Shown in pieces: positions 21,294-33,819 of a DNA stretch of 64,000 nucleotides. Source of the DNA: Patiria miniata. Its lineage: Eukaryota > Echinodermata > Asteroidea > Valvatida > Asterinidae. Positions within the stretch are counted from its first letter, which is position 1. Every line of letters begins with the position of its first letter. The notes under the pieces are model-generated. The model searched no databases and was not told where the DNA came from. It was given only the letters and a program-made list of their open reading frames with translations. The stretch covers positions 17,919,162 to 17,983,161 of the forward strand of contig NW_024037072.1 of assembly GCF_015706575.1 (NCBI RefSeq). The letters are read 5' to 3'. The position numbers and the translations under genes were made by a program.

Positions 21294-24200
21294 ATGTCGA
21301 CAGCCTGCAATGTTCTACTAGGGGGCCTATTTTACATCGTCCTCGTGCAAGTGATCGTCCTGCCAGGAGTAGTGACGACCACTTTCCCGTTCCAAGACGA
21401 TTCCCTCCCATGGGATGAGCGACTGGATGACTTGATGTCTCGATTGGCCCTGGACGAAATGACCCTTCAGATGGCGCGGGGCGGCGCGTTCAAGAACGAC
21501 CCGGCGCCGCCGATCCCCCGCCTAGGCATCAACCCTTTCATCTGGGACGACGAATGCCTACACGGAGATATGGTCTACAATGCAACATCATTCCCGCAGT
21601 CTATTGGATTGGCTGCAACTTTTAGGTAATTGTACTTTTTTTGTAGTCGTTAAATTTATCTCATGCCATGGAAAAGAATAATACTAATAGTGCAACCTGA
21701 CGCCACTTTTTTCTTAGGCCGACACTTTTGTGAGCTATCCTGTCCAACTGCCAAATAATTACAAACAAAGAAATAAACAATTTTTGTTAATGCCATTTAT
21801 TTATTGGCCTTTTAGCACAGATTTGCTGTACAGAGTTGCCGAAGCTATTGGTTCTGAGGTCCGAGCCAGGCACAACAACCTGACCCAGCACGGCATCTAT
21901 CAAACCCGAGGTGGCCTGGGCTGCTTCAGTCCTGTCATCAACATCATGAGACACCCACTGTGGGGCCGCAACCAGGTAGGAACTCACCAGAATATCCGTG
22001 CATTGGACACACATGTTGGAAGTACTGGAAATTGCGCTCGTTTAATAGAAATAATTTGCATACATGTGCAGACTATAGAATGCTGCTGCCACATTTGGCA
22101 ATTACAGGGGCGTGGCCAAGGGGGAGGGGGGCGCCTGGGAGGAACATGCCCCCCGTCCCCACACACACAAATTGCCAGTGTGCCCCCCCCCCCCCCCCCC
22201 CCCGTGCCTTCCTGACAAAGAAACCAACAAAATTTGCCGCTTGCGAAGGAAGTGTCTAATTAAAGTATCTTTTATTCAACACGAGGAATGTAGATGACTA
22301 TTTGGTGCTTCATTCTAAACCCCTTACTTTTAACCCTACGGCTGTATGTGTGAATTTATAAATTTTATGAAAAAATATCACCATCCAGCAACTAAGGAAT
22401 TCCACCCCCCCCCTTCTAATTTTCAAGTTTTCCAGCACCTACCTTGCTAGTCCAAAAATTTGGGACTCTCAATACTGTGTATGAGAGTCCCAAAACTTAA
22501 GGTATCCATATCATGCAAAAGTTTGTGCTGCATAATAAAACCAGTGTGAATCAAATTTGCAAGCTTCTTACTCACTACAGTTTCTTCAATAATCCCCGAA
22601 ACTTTTGCCTCGCAAAGTTGCTGTTGTGAGCATTGCATCACCAAAAATTCAGCTTTTAATTCTAATTTTGTAGAGAGATATCGAAATCCAAACGTGAGAC
22701 ATCATGTTGATGTGAACTGCAATGCATTGTGCAAAAAAACTCCCTAGCTAGAACATTTTCATCTTGTAGATAAAGCAGCGCCCTCTTGTTCATCTGAGTG
22801 AATGTAGAATGTTTCATTTTTCAGCAGAGGGCGCTATGTTCATTTGACCATTGATTAAAAAACAAGTAAACTGCAAGGCTCTACCTACACCTACCCAGAA
22901 TACATTGGGAATCACACACCCATTTCCAGAGCATGGAGATTGACGTGGATGGTTTTTGAACTGCCAAAAACTTGCCTTAAAATTGGATTTAAGGTCTCAA
23001 ATTTCGCAGATGACATGCTTGCAACTTTTTCATTTTGATGTATGTGTTGTGTGGGCATTAATTAGCTGAATGGTGAGTAAAAAAACGTCAGTAGTAATTT
23101 TGCACGTTTTTATGCACTCACGGTCCCAGTCTGCTACCTTGCCAGTCGATCTGTGCCTGGAAATTTGGTGGAAATTGTTTGCCGGGCTGCCATTGGTGTC
23201 CCCAAATCATGCTTGTGCCCCCCCCCCCCCACCCCAGCTCTCCCCTTCTCCCACCGATGAAAAAAATCCTGGATACGAACATCTTGTTGACCTAATGTAT
23301 GCAGTCAGCCCCCGAATCCCATCAAGCACTATAACTTGTGTAAGAATGGTGAAGCTGCCGAAGATCATGATGGTGCTCTCAATAACTTGACCACTCAAAT
23401 CCAGTGTCGGCAAATTTGGCACTCGGAAGAAAGAAACTCCGAGCATACCTCACACATGGATACACATTAGCTGGAATGTAATGTGCTTTACATGTAGGTG
23501 AATTCAGCATTATCCAGTTCCTTTTTTATTCATCTTAATGATAGCGCCCTATCACTTTGGCGGCGCGGTATGGCTATGATTTCAGAGATCAGGGCCGGCT
23601 GCATTAATTAGTATAAAGCATACAACTAGAGCTACCGGTATAGCATTTGTTGAGTTACAACTCTTTCTTTTATTGGCCTGTTAAGATGTGTATATATTTT
23701 TATGTCGGAACAGAAAAAGGATCACGAATTTCAGCCTTTGCAGTAAAAAAGAAACCTTCTGGGGTACATGATAAATTTCAGTAAGCATGTACACGTACCG
23801 GTAGGGCCTTCACTACATGAGTGAAATCACTTGTAATTTGAAACAGGTAATGATGTCATGATGACGTTACAAAATATTCATAGCTTTGGACCAGGGTTCA
23901 AGTTCCTACAAGATTGTATCGTAATCCCTTAAATTGAGGCTTCTGTGCATTTTGATTTCACCTAACTTTGACCTTCCTGTAACCCTAGGTGGAAAGGTCA
24001 AGCGACTTCACGTACACAACAGGAAAAGTTTATGAAGTTATGGGCAGTCAGATTACAAAGTATGATTGATCATTTTGTTCAGAGTTAGAAGTGAAAGACG
24101 GTGGTCACTTTCTGATGTAAAATCGCTTGTAATTTAATACTTGACATCATCTTGACGGCGGAGTAACACTTCAGGATCATGTATGGTTGATCTTTGTTCA

Positions 24201-27200
24201 AAGTTTCATGTTTATACCATGCAGCTTGCAATCAACTTGTGAACACACACATGCAGTGTATACACATCCATCTTATCTTGCTTTTCTCATTTTTATTACA
24301 CTATATAGGAAACATACGGTGAGGGTCCGTTTCTAAGCGGGGAGATGACCAGAGCGTATGTGACCGGCTTGCAAGGGAATGACTCGCGCTACGTCCGGGC
24401 CAACGCTGGCTGCAAACACTATGCCGCCTACGATGGGCCTGATAACTACCCTGTTTCTCGATTCACCTTTGATGCCAAGGTGCGTGTACATGACCGTTAA
24501 AAAGATCTGGCTGGTCTTCATAAAGAAGCTCTGGTTAGAGATGAGTTCCAACATGACGCGGACCATATGTCTGTCCGGTAGTAATCATAGAAGTTTCACA
24601 TTGAGACCCCGTTGCCACACGCTGATATGCAGAAGACAGATTCACATATGTAGCTCCAGCTGTTAGTTGTGCCTCAAATGTATCCCCAATGTCCCTCGTG
24701 GTGAGGGTCACTAAATTTGTCCGCCATTCTCCTGCTTTGATGGAATCCAGTCTGCTCATGGGGCAGTCGGGGGCCGATGATAGGGTTCACCCGTCCATGG
24801 ATCAGATGCTCAAGGACCTTAATATACAACAGAGATTGGAATGTACCGGTAGCTCTTTGGATCTTCTTTGGGTTATTATGCTTAGGAAGGACAATCACTT
24901 CGCCAGATCTCGGGCACCTTGCATCGTTCCGTTGATGATGACAAGAACAGATGTAGCCAGTTGGTAGCAGTAGCGCCATCATGCAGGAGACTCATGGCGT
25001 GTGATATGTCAGGTCCTGGTGCTTTACCAGTCAGTTGAAGGCTGAAGACATTTCTTCCATTGGGAAAGGTTTGTTCGATCTGCATCAGGACTGTCTATCT
25101 TCCATTGCTCAGCTACTTCCTTTGCAACACGTCTTGAGAAAATGCTATTTGTTTTTTATAAAGTGACCATTCTGGACTTGTTGTGATTCCATAGTGATCT
25201 TGCTTTGACCTCTTATCGTCCGTCTTGGACCTCATTGGTTTTGGTCTCAGAGTTTGACGTCTCGACTACATTGTCAATATTAATCAGTGATATACGTACT
25301 GTACCTGTACACATACTATTAGTTATCCTGGAGTGTGAGTAGAACACGGAATAAGGCAGTGCGTCTGTGTCCCACATATGGGACACAGACGCACTACATT
25401 TTCCATGTTCCACGAGTGCAAGTGGGATAACAAATTTATCTTCAAGTAAACTTGACTCACAGTAAAAATGGAACAAGCACACGCTGTACAGGAATTTTTT
25501 AGCGGTTATCCACACGTGCACTCAGGAATGGCACGTGCATCAGGAATGGCACATGCATCATCATGGAATAGTGGGGTATGGACCATGGTTTAATATATGT
25601 GATATAGCAGGGTTTGTTTGAATGTAAAGTACTTGTTAGAACAGGTAATACAAAAGTGTCATGCACAGCTTAAACATGCAGTGCCTCTATGGCTGTAGTT
25701 CCCACAAAATGCACTTTATGATCACCTTTCCTGCTCGTTTGTAAGAGTAAACGATACATGGCTGACCAAACTCATACATGTAGACCTGTACCAGATGCAC
25801 GCATGTGCACAAGTGTAACTTCCTACTTGTAAAATATGTACTTAACTGGTAGCACAGACTTTCTGAACATGGATGAAGAACTCAAAGAAGTCAATATTTT
25901 CCCGGCATTTTTCACCTTCCCCAGGTATCAGACCGTGACCTCTTCATGACCTTTCTACCTCAGTTCCATGAGTGCGTCAAAGCTGGTAGCTACAGCATCA
26001 TGTGCAGTTACAACAGGTACATGTTATTCGTTACAAAAAAAATACACACATGTAGGCCTACTCATTCATTGAATGATGTGCTAGTATACACATACAAACG
26101 TGTGTTCACCGTCGATCGTAGATGTCCTATTGCCCGTCTTTTGTTTGTACTTTAACTTTTTAGGAAGACTCCCATAGGTTTTGTACACGACCCCAATCGC
26201 GGACGTATGCTGGGAATCGTGGATGATATTGTTCTCTTTTGTTCTCTGGTATTTTTCTTCATGATTTGAAGAGATGAACACGTGCAGTGCGTACATGTGT
26301 ATGAATACACGTGCGCATACATTCAAATGTACGTGTATTCACTGGACAACCGTACAGATAGTGATTCAGGTGCAAGTGTACATTCTGTCTGTGATTTAAT
26401 TACACCAGTAGTCTAGTGGTTTTCTCACTTCTGATAAGTACCAACGCCATTGTCAGTTCTCTGGATAATGTTTCAAAAAATTAGTTGGTACTTTTAATTT
26501 ACTGATTAATCATGAGTACATGTAGATGCTTGCATATACCGATACAAGTGTAAACGTTGATGAAGTTGGTTAGGCCAAAAAAAAAAGTCTCCGGTTTCTG
26601 GTATGAAGCTTGTCCAAAAAGTGGTGCGGCGACGTGGCTTTTTTTTTTTTTTACCTGACTTTTTTGCTTCAAATGTCGACTGATGACTGCAAATGGTGCC
26701 CGACTAAACTTAGTGCAAATATATGGGAGTTCAGAGAGGCTACATTAAGCTTATTCTCGACCATAACCCCATCTAAAAACACGTTAAAATTGTGCAGCAG
26801 CAGAATTTCAGTCAAACCAGTGAGTTTGGCGGTTTTGAGACATCATCTTTCGTTGAAAAAAAAACTTTTTCATTTTGCCGACGCGCATGGCTACGGCCAC
26901 GCGCGCGCATACCAGAAACCGGAGACTTTTTTTTTTTGGCCTTAGAGACAGTTTTTCTTTTTTAATTTTTTTTTTTAACAGCTGATTTTACCTGAGGTTG
27001 TGGTCAACGAAAAATACTCTGAGAAACAACCTGCTGAGATTGAATTGTCAAATGCTCAAACTTTCTTGATTGTGTGTTTCAGGTCAGTCCATTCAGATCG
27101 CAGTTTCCAGTAGTTTTGTTCATTTTTAAATTTTTTTTTTTTTTAAATTACATCTTATGTAGCATCAACGGAGTACCAGCTTGTGCCAACACAAGATTCC

Positions 27201-30200
27201 TGCGAGACATCCTCCGCGACCAATTTGGCTTTCAGGGTTATGTTGTCAGTGATGCGGGTGCACTGAGAGCAGTTTACGCTGCGCACAAATACACGTCTAC
27301 ACCTCTTGAGACTGCCGCAGTGTGCGTCAAGGCTGGTGTCAATCTGGACCTCACAACAGTGGTAGCTAACGTCTATACCTACATCACAGAGGCAGTCTTA
27401 AAGAAGATGGTGTCGTACGATGACGTGGTGGCGTTGGTGCGTCCATTGTTCTACACCCGAATGAGGCTTGGGGAGTTTGACCCACCAGCCAGAAACCCTT
27501 ACACCAAGCTGCGTGCCGAGGATGTAGTGGAAAGCATTGCACACCGGAATCTTGCCATAGAAGCTGCTGTCAAGAGCTTTGTCTTGCTGAAGAACGATGG
27601 CATACTACCACTGAAAAGTATTTTGAAGCTTGCGGTAAGTGTTTAAAAGAACACGTTGCAGTCAAAGTCCTCACTAGATCTCGTAAGTCCTCACAAGTCC
27701 TTGCAAGTTTAGCAGGTCGACCAAGTCCTAAATAACGGTAGCACCTTCATTGAACAAATAGATTTCTTTTAAAACACTCCCTCTCTTTCAAATAATCTAA
27801 TGCACATATGCAGTGGTACTGTTTGCTTTGTCGTAGATTGTTGGTCCATTTGGAAATGACTCCGGTCAGTTGTTTGGGGACTATGCAGGCACACCGTTGC
27901 CAAAATACGTCACCACACCACTGGCTGGCCTGCAACCCTTGGCCAATGAAACTCGCTTTGCTGCAGGATGTAACAACCCCCTTTGTGCGGTGTACAACCA
28001 GTCCAGTGTCGTTCAGGCAATAAACGGCTCTGATTTTGTCGTCGTCTGTCTGGGTTCAGGTGAGAAACAAAAAAATATAACAGAATCAAGGAGATCAACC
28101 TATTGTTAATCTTATCTCCAAGGCTTTTGCCCTTTGACAATGTAATTTATAAAAACTGTAATCTCAGTGTTGTCCCAGGGCCCACAAGAACAAAAAAATC
28201 ACAGTTATGTCAGCAAAACCCAATATAAGATTTATATAAATTTCTCGATTTTACATTGTTATAGTCTGGTTTTCATTTTGAAAATTCCTCACAAACGGCA
28301 TTCCAAACCTTTCTTATTCATTGTCTTAGAAGTTACTTATTTGCAATGTTGGAATACGGGTACTTGATCCTAAAGCTGGAACCAGTTCCCGACATCAGCA
28401 GTCGGGTACTCGGGTACCCGGGTACCGGTTCCGATTCACACACATACGCTGTGAACTGTAAATCATTGGATGCTATTGGTTGTTATTTCAGGTGTGACGG
28501 TGGAGAGTGAGGGTAGAGACAGGAGAGACCTCGCCCTGCCCGGCAGCCAACTGCAACTTCTGCAGGATGCTGTCAAAGCTGGTAAGAGTTTACACATTAC
28601 AAGAAAGTTCCTTCATGGACCATTGATGATCAACTAGTAGTTGATTCGTAATGTAACTTATTAAGGCTTTTAATGTTGTCACCATTGCACTTTGTTTCGT
28701 GGAATGATCTGTGTTAACATGTTTGAAAAACAATCAAAAGAATCGGGTAGTTTTGTTCGTATTGGCCACTGCAGACAATCAAACCGGCCAGCTGATCCCG
28801 GCAAGCTCAGTGGTCGAGTCTGCACAAGAAAGCAGGAGGTCATGGGTTCGAGCCTCACCTGAGTGATATATTTTCTCACATTCACTTGGGTGTAACACAC
28901 TTTATATAGTGTTTATACGTCGGTGAAGGGCAAAACCTTATATTGAATTTATATCACCCTGACCCAAATTTCACCTTATGAATAGTTTCCTTGCGGTACC
29001 CGCTGCTACAATAGATTTGAACCAGTTGATCCCGGCAAGCTCGATGGTCGAGTGGTAAGACGTCTGCACCTAAAAAGCAGAAAGCAGTGGGTTCGAGTCC
29101 CACCTGAGTGATTTTTTTCTCACTTTCACTTGGGGGGTAACACACTGATTCAGTGTTTATGTGTTGGTGAAGGGCAAAGCCTAATATTGAATTTACATCA
29201 CCCCGACGGAAATTCCATCTTATGAATAGTTTCATTGCGGTACTCGCTGCTACGTCAGATTCGAACCAGCCAGCCGGTTTGAAGGGCAAAACCTAATATA
29301 AATAATAATAAATAATAAAAACCATTCTTATATAGCGCATATAACCATGAGGTCCCTATACGCTCTCATGAAATCAACAATGATACAAATTGAACAGATA
29401 TGTTTTTACCCGGGTTTTGAATTGTTCTGATGTTTTGGCCTGTTTGACAACATCTGGTAAGTTGTTCCATAACTGAACTGCAGCTGATTGGAAGGAGCGG
29501 GAACCATAAGACTTAGTTTTAATGAATATTGAAATTAAGAAAAATTGTCATGTATACATGTTGCCTAGCCTCAGCAATTTTGTCCTCATTGTGATTCGGG
29601 TTGCCTGGCTGATGGTCTTCATTTCTACCCTTATCTCCAGCCAATGGTAAGCCAGTTGTCTTGCTGCTCTTTACTGCCGGGCCATTCGACATCTCCTGGG
29701 CCATCAACAACACCGCTGTGCCGGTGATTGTACAGTGCTTCTTTCCAGCCCAAGCTACTGGTGTGGCCATCAGGAACATGTTTACCAACTACCTGGGTAC
29801 CAACAACCCAGCAGGAAGGCTTCCCTACACATGGCCTGCATCCATGGACCAGGTAATGTGCAATTAATACTTGTAGTTATGCCCCTTTTTTACCTATTTC
29901 CTTTAGGTTTAATGGAAAATCCTTCGGTGAGACTCGAACCCATGACAGACTTTTCGACTGTCCCCAACAACGCTTTTTGTCTCGAGTCACTTTTTGACTC
30001 AAAATTAGCTTTTAAAAATTAATTCAGATAAGTTTTTTCCTGCACATCAGGTGTAAGTGCTTCTGGCAGCTTTCCGAGTTAGGGCCTGTAAACTCAGAAA
30101 GTACTTCTAGTGGTACACTCTTATCTTGTTAATCCCTTTGTCAACAATCTGGCCCCTGTTATCAGATACTGCTGCTAATCCCCTGCATTTGTCAATACCA

Positions 30201-32127
30201 GCTGTGTAATAGCACATGTGGCTTTATTACACTTGGTGTTAGGGATTATAAAGCCACTGTTTGGACAAAGGATTGAGACAGATGAGAGGACTGGCCAGTT
30301 TACAGTTAGATTGACTGTTTTCTCTCGGAGGATTCTAGTGGAGGTTACTCGCAATGTTGAAGTCATGACTCAGACTCGGACCTGAACCAAATTACTTGAG
30401 ATTTGGTCTCAGACTCAAGTCAAGTAAATCAACTATGACACTACTAGTTTGAAATTAAAATCGAGCTTCCCGGAGTCGGCTTGCCGGTTTGAGTCTGATG
30501 CAGCAGCGGGTATCGCAATCAAACATTTTATAAAATGGAATATTTGCGTCGGGGGATGTAAATTTTACATTGAAGCAGCCAACCGACCCAGTAGTGACTC
30601 CGACTCAGACATTAACCAATTGACTTGAGACTCGGACTTGGACTCGACTTATAACACGGCTTGTTGGAATACAAACTCAAACTGCATAATCTTTATCATC
30701 AGGTACCCCCAATGACAAACTACTCTATGGTGAACCGCACCTATCGTTACTTCAGTGGAACACCGCTCTATCAGTTTGGTTACGGACTCTCCTATACCAA
30801 GTTTGAGTACTTGAAGTTTGTCGTGGAACGTGTCAGCATCTTTCCGTGTGATGACGTTTTTGTTAATGTAACTCTCAGAAATGTGGGAGCATACACAGGA
30901 GAGGAGGTAGGTTTCATGACTGTCTTGGATTACATGTACTTTGTAAAAGCCTTTACATGCTTTTTGATGAAATAAGCATAGCTATGAATCTTGAAGAGAT
31001 TAATGATGAAGTGGCATGGAGGCTCCCTGTCACGAGTGCCCAATTTTAAATGTTTTAGCTGGTTGTGAAATCGCCACTTTATATATATATCTGTCTCCAA
31101 AATTTTGTTTGAAGGTGGAAAATTTATGCATGGACATGTACATTGTCCCCTGATGAGATGGAAATTAAGCTTTTATTTTAATATCGCACAATGATTATTA
31201 ATACATGTAGGTAAAAATGGTGGGAAAGTTTCAAATTACCAAGCAATTTGAGGCAGGTACTGGTAAGGAATTTTGTTTCCAAATTTGTGAGATTCAAACA
31301 ATTTACATGCTCTTACGTTGGTCTAGAATTTAACATTGACTGACTTTAAGCATGTTAAAAGCAATATTACACTGCTTTGACAGGGAGACAATATGGTGGT
31401 TGCAAATAATGTTTCAACAATTTTAGGTAACATAGGGTACCATTGAAATCCAACATACCGGTAATAGCCACTGCTGTAGACTTTGAATTCAACATTGTCA
31501 TGTACAGAATGTCGCTAAGCTATGCAAAATGGCCTGCAAATTCTCTTGGCGTGCATACATGTAGGAGGGATAAGATTTTCTTCCAAAATGCACGGTGTGG
31601 ACACAGTTCTCGAATAAATATCATTTATAAACACCAGGCTTTCAAGTACATCTCCACAGCGAGTCTGTTACCTTCCCAGCATTGAATAACAGTAGAGTTC
31701 CCCCCCCAAAAAAAACCAAGGACAAAGCATTAAACATACCGTACCTAAATAGGAAAGCCTGCTCTTGTAAATGTCTTTGATCCTCCTAATTATTCATTTT
31801 ACCCAAGGGATCTTTTGCATTTTGTAGGTGGTCCAAGTCTACATTCAGTGGCTGGACGCGACCGTCCCAGTGCCCAAGATCCAGTTGGCAGCCTTCAAAC
31901 TCATCACCATCACCACACTTCAGACTGCAACGGTCATTTTGTCCATTCCGGCCCGTGTGAGAGCAGCCTACACTGACCGCCTGGTCCTTCAGCCGGGACG
32001 CTTTGATGTGTTTGCCGGCGGTCAGCAGCCAGGCCCAAGTACTGGTGGACGGCTGAACTCCAATGTGTTGATGGGGAGATTCCAAGTGGACGGGCCCGAA
32101 ACGGACCTGGCTAGATGTCCAGCCTAA
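21294..32127 (+). CDS. GH3 beta-xylosidase-like glycoside hydrolase, tandem copy 1 (751 aa, 10 exons)
   Basis: Exons: 21294-21625, 21816-21975, 24309-24479, 25925-26016, 27163-27634, 27837-28059, 28492-28581, 29641-29852, 30703-30906, 31828-32127; all introns GT-AG and the splice is in frame. Residues ~8-30 are hydrophobic (signal peptide or anchor). The GH3 N-terminal domain shows WDDECLHG (xylosidase-type WxxExLHG), MRHPLWGR, ETYGEGP, KH at 200-201, MCSYNSINGVP and GYVVSD with nucleophile D282. The GH3 C-terminal domain runs from IVGPFGND (~411) through VESEGRDR (~515, acid/base region) to GRLPYTWP; the FN3-like C-terminus follows YQFGYGLSYTKF. Expected to hydrolyse beta-linked xylose or related glycans outside the cell; the substrate is not proven. 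GEGP replaces the family GEDP, and Asp replaces Ala in KHYAAYxGP. The frame is intact. Confidence 0.9.
21976..24308 (+). other. GH3 copy 1 intron 2
   Basis: 2.3-kb intron aligned in part with the 2.8-kb intron 2 of copy 2. Both contain a G/C-run segment (~22108-22210; 38690-38780) beginning aattacaggggc, probably a decayed MITE. A C-run of over 20 nt occurs at ~22178. No gene inside. Confidence 0.6.
24507..25220 (-). mobile_element. LINE reverse-transcriptase fragment
   Basis: Minus-strand frames read pieces typical of non-LTR reverse transcriptases in order: GKAPGPD near 25030, IVLPKHNNPKK near 24890, LEHLIHGRVNPII with HEQTGFHQSRR near 24800, and ATYVNLSSAY near 24650. That last piece corresponds to the F/Y-x-D-L-x-x-A-Y-D core with the first Asp changed to Asn. 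The pieces are in more than one frame with stops, so the copy is dead. It is in GH3 copy 1 intron 3, starting ~28 bp after the donor, and is absent from copy 2, where shared sequence stops at gaaaagatct. The right edge is uncertain. Confidence 0.7.
26573..26941 (+). mobile_element. Harbinger-like MITE, complete (369 bp, TSD TTA)
   Basis: Flanked by TTA at 26570-26572 and 26942-26944. TIRs of ~30 bp run ggcc + A-run + gtctccggtttctggtat and its reverse complement. The 3-bp TTA duplication and GGCC-starting ends fit PIF/Harbinger MITEs. In GH3 copy 1 intron 4. The truncated relative is at 8149-8470. Confidence 0.8.
28790..29283 (+). mobile_element. tRNA-derived SINE, two tandem copies in GH3 copy 1 intron 7
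   Basis: Two ~245-bp units begin near gatcccggcaagctc (28794 and 29028). The head resembles a tRNA: tggtcgagtggtaagacg (A-box region) and gggttcgagtccc (B box). The body carries ctcactttcacttggg and gaagggcaaa(a/g)cctaatattg. They are followed by ~100 bp with tatatagcgc, a 3'-tail-like segment. Orthologous but rearranged copies occur in copy 2 intron 7. Confidence 0.75.
29925..29995 (-). repeat. tRNA-like SINE head, GH3 copy 1 intron 8
   Basis: On the minus strand catgggttcgagtctcaccg contains a Pol III B-box-like word. A decayed orthologue is at ~45595-45655 in copy 2. Too diverged to be a working tRNA. Confidence 0.45.
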
Positions 32128-33819
32128 TTACACGGAGGATTTATCACTCACTATAAAGTCATGTAATAAGGCTGGCTCATGCATCACTTGTATTCAAATG
32201 TGAAGTGAATTTAAAGTCACAGAACACTTGCAGCAATATTCTCCTGAGTTGAAAGGTGTTCAACTCAATTTGACTCGTTCAACTCATTTCAACTCAATTG
32301 ACATGACCTCACAAATTTCCGTGCACGTTTGCGCCAAGCATGAACTGGCCCTTAGAGTCACATAGAGTCACAGGTCAAGCTCAATTCAGCATGAGTGACC
32401 TGGTACAAGGTACCCTGTGGAGACATGTGCACAATAGGGAGCAAAAGATTGTATACGTCTGCACAGAGCAATATATATAGGTGATACGTCTCCAAAAGGT
32501 TATCACGAAATAGATATATGGATTTTACTCAAAAACTTGGAATTTCCAAGGTGTGTTGATCCGTCGCAAATTGAAGTTTTTTATGTAAGGGATATTAAAT
32601 CCGAATTTCAGCCCAGGAAATTAATTGTGGTTAAAATAGGAGCATTTTTAAAGTACACTTTCAAACTCGAAAACTTTAGTACACAAGAAGAAAGAAATGA
32701 CTCCACAAGGATACAAATTCCAGTATGGGTGAAATCAATAGTCCATCACAATTGAGGTCACAAACTGGAGGTGAACAAAGGCTTTCCATTTGAGTAAGTT
32801 GTGACTTGACTTGAGACTTTCGGACTTCTGATTGAAATGTGCACTTGACTACAACTCGGGCTAATAGGCAAAGAAAGGCCGGTTCATACTCGGTGCAAAC
32901 GTGAATTTTGAATGCGTTTTAGCTTTTCGAACACATTTCCGCTTTTGTTTGGTATGTTCGTGACATCAAATTCGTGAACCAGCCGTAACAGTGAGAGGTC
33001 CAATGAAGTAATGAAGAAATAGTGACTTGGGTAAATTTCGTAGCTCTGTACATTGTAAGCAAAGAATTTCTGCAAACCAATAAAAAAAACACCCCAATTT
33101 TACCTTACATGATTTCCACATTACAAGATATGATATCGTTGTCAACATTAATTGATATCACAACAAATTGGAGAAGAGTAAATGTGGGTGGGGATTCCCC
33201 AAAAGCACTGCTTGTCAAGTAGAGATCCCCGCTATTTCAAGCGTAAGCCAGACATTTTGGGATCTTGTGCATGTATGGATCTATTCACCAAGGATTCTGC
33301 AAGCGCAGAATTCATGTTTAACAGAGCAATGAAATTTGGCCAAGGTGTTTTCTTTACCCACTTAATGTAAAATATTTGGGTTTTTTTTTATACACTTACT
33401 AAATTAGTATTTACACTTTGGTGGGAGTTGTTTCAATGCTTTTTGAGTTATGAACTTTTGTTTCATTATAAAGTTGAACAAAGGAATTGACTGGAGCAGG
33501 ATTTAAAACTGGACATCCGGGTTGCCCATACCAGCGCCTGTCTGTCTGAGCTTTTCAGCCCTACATGTATGTTGGTGCTTCCCACTTTTTTTCAATTTCT
33601 TTGTTCAAGGGTGTTACTCGGAAATTCACTTGTTAGGCGGGTGTAACCACTTAGGGATTCTATACTCAGTACTATTATGATTTAAAGGCACTACCATGCC
33701 ACAATCCTGAAATGTACTGAAATCTACTTGTGATTAGGAAGTTTTAACAATTTTTTAAAAGAAAATATATGTATAAATTATATTGACACATTGATTCAAC
33801 TCGTACAACAATTCAGAGA

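Noticed and set aside
22178-22203. Long C and G runs (also ~11160, 14130, 14251, 36538, 38705, 52700, 52900) as G-quadruplex regulators
   Set aside because: They mostly fall inside MITE-like segments and are prone to sequencing length error; nothing shows a role.
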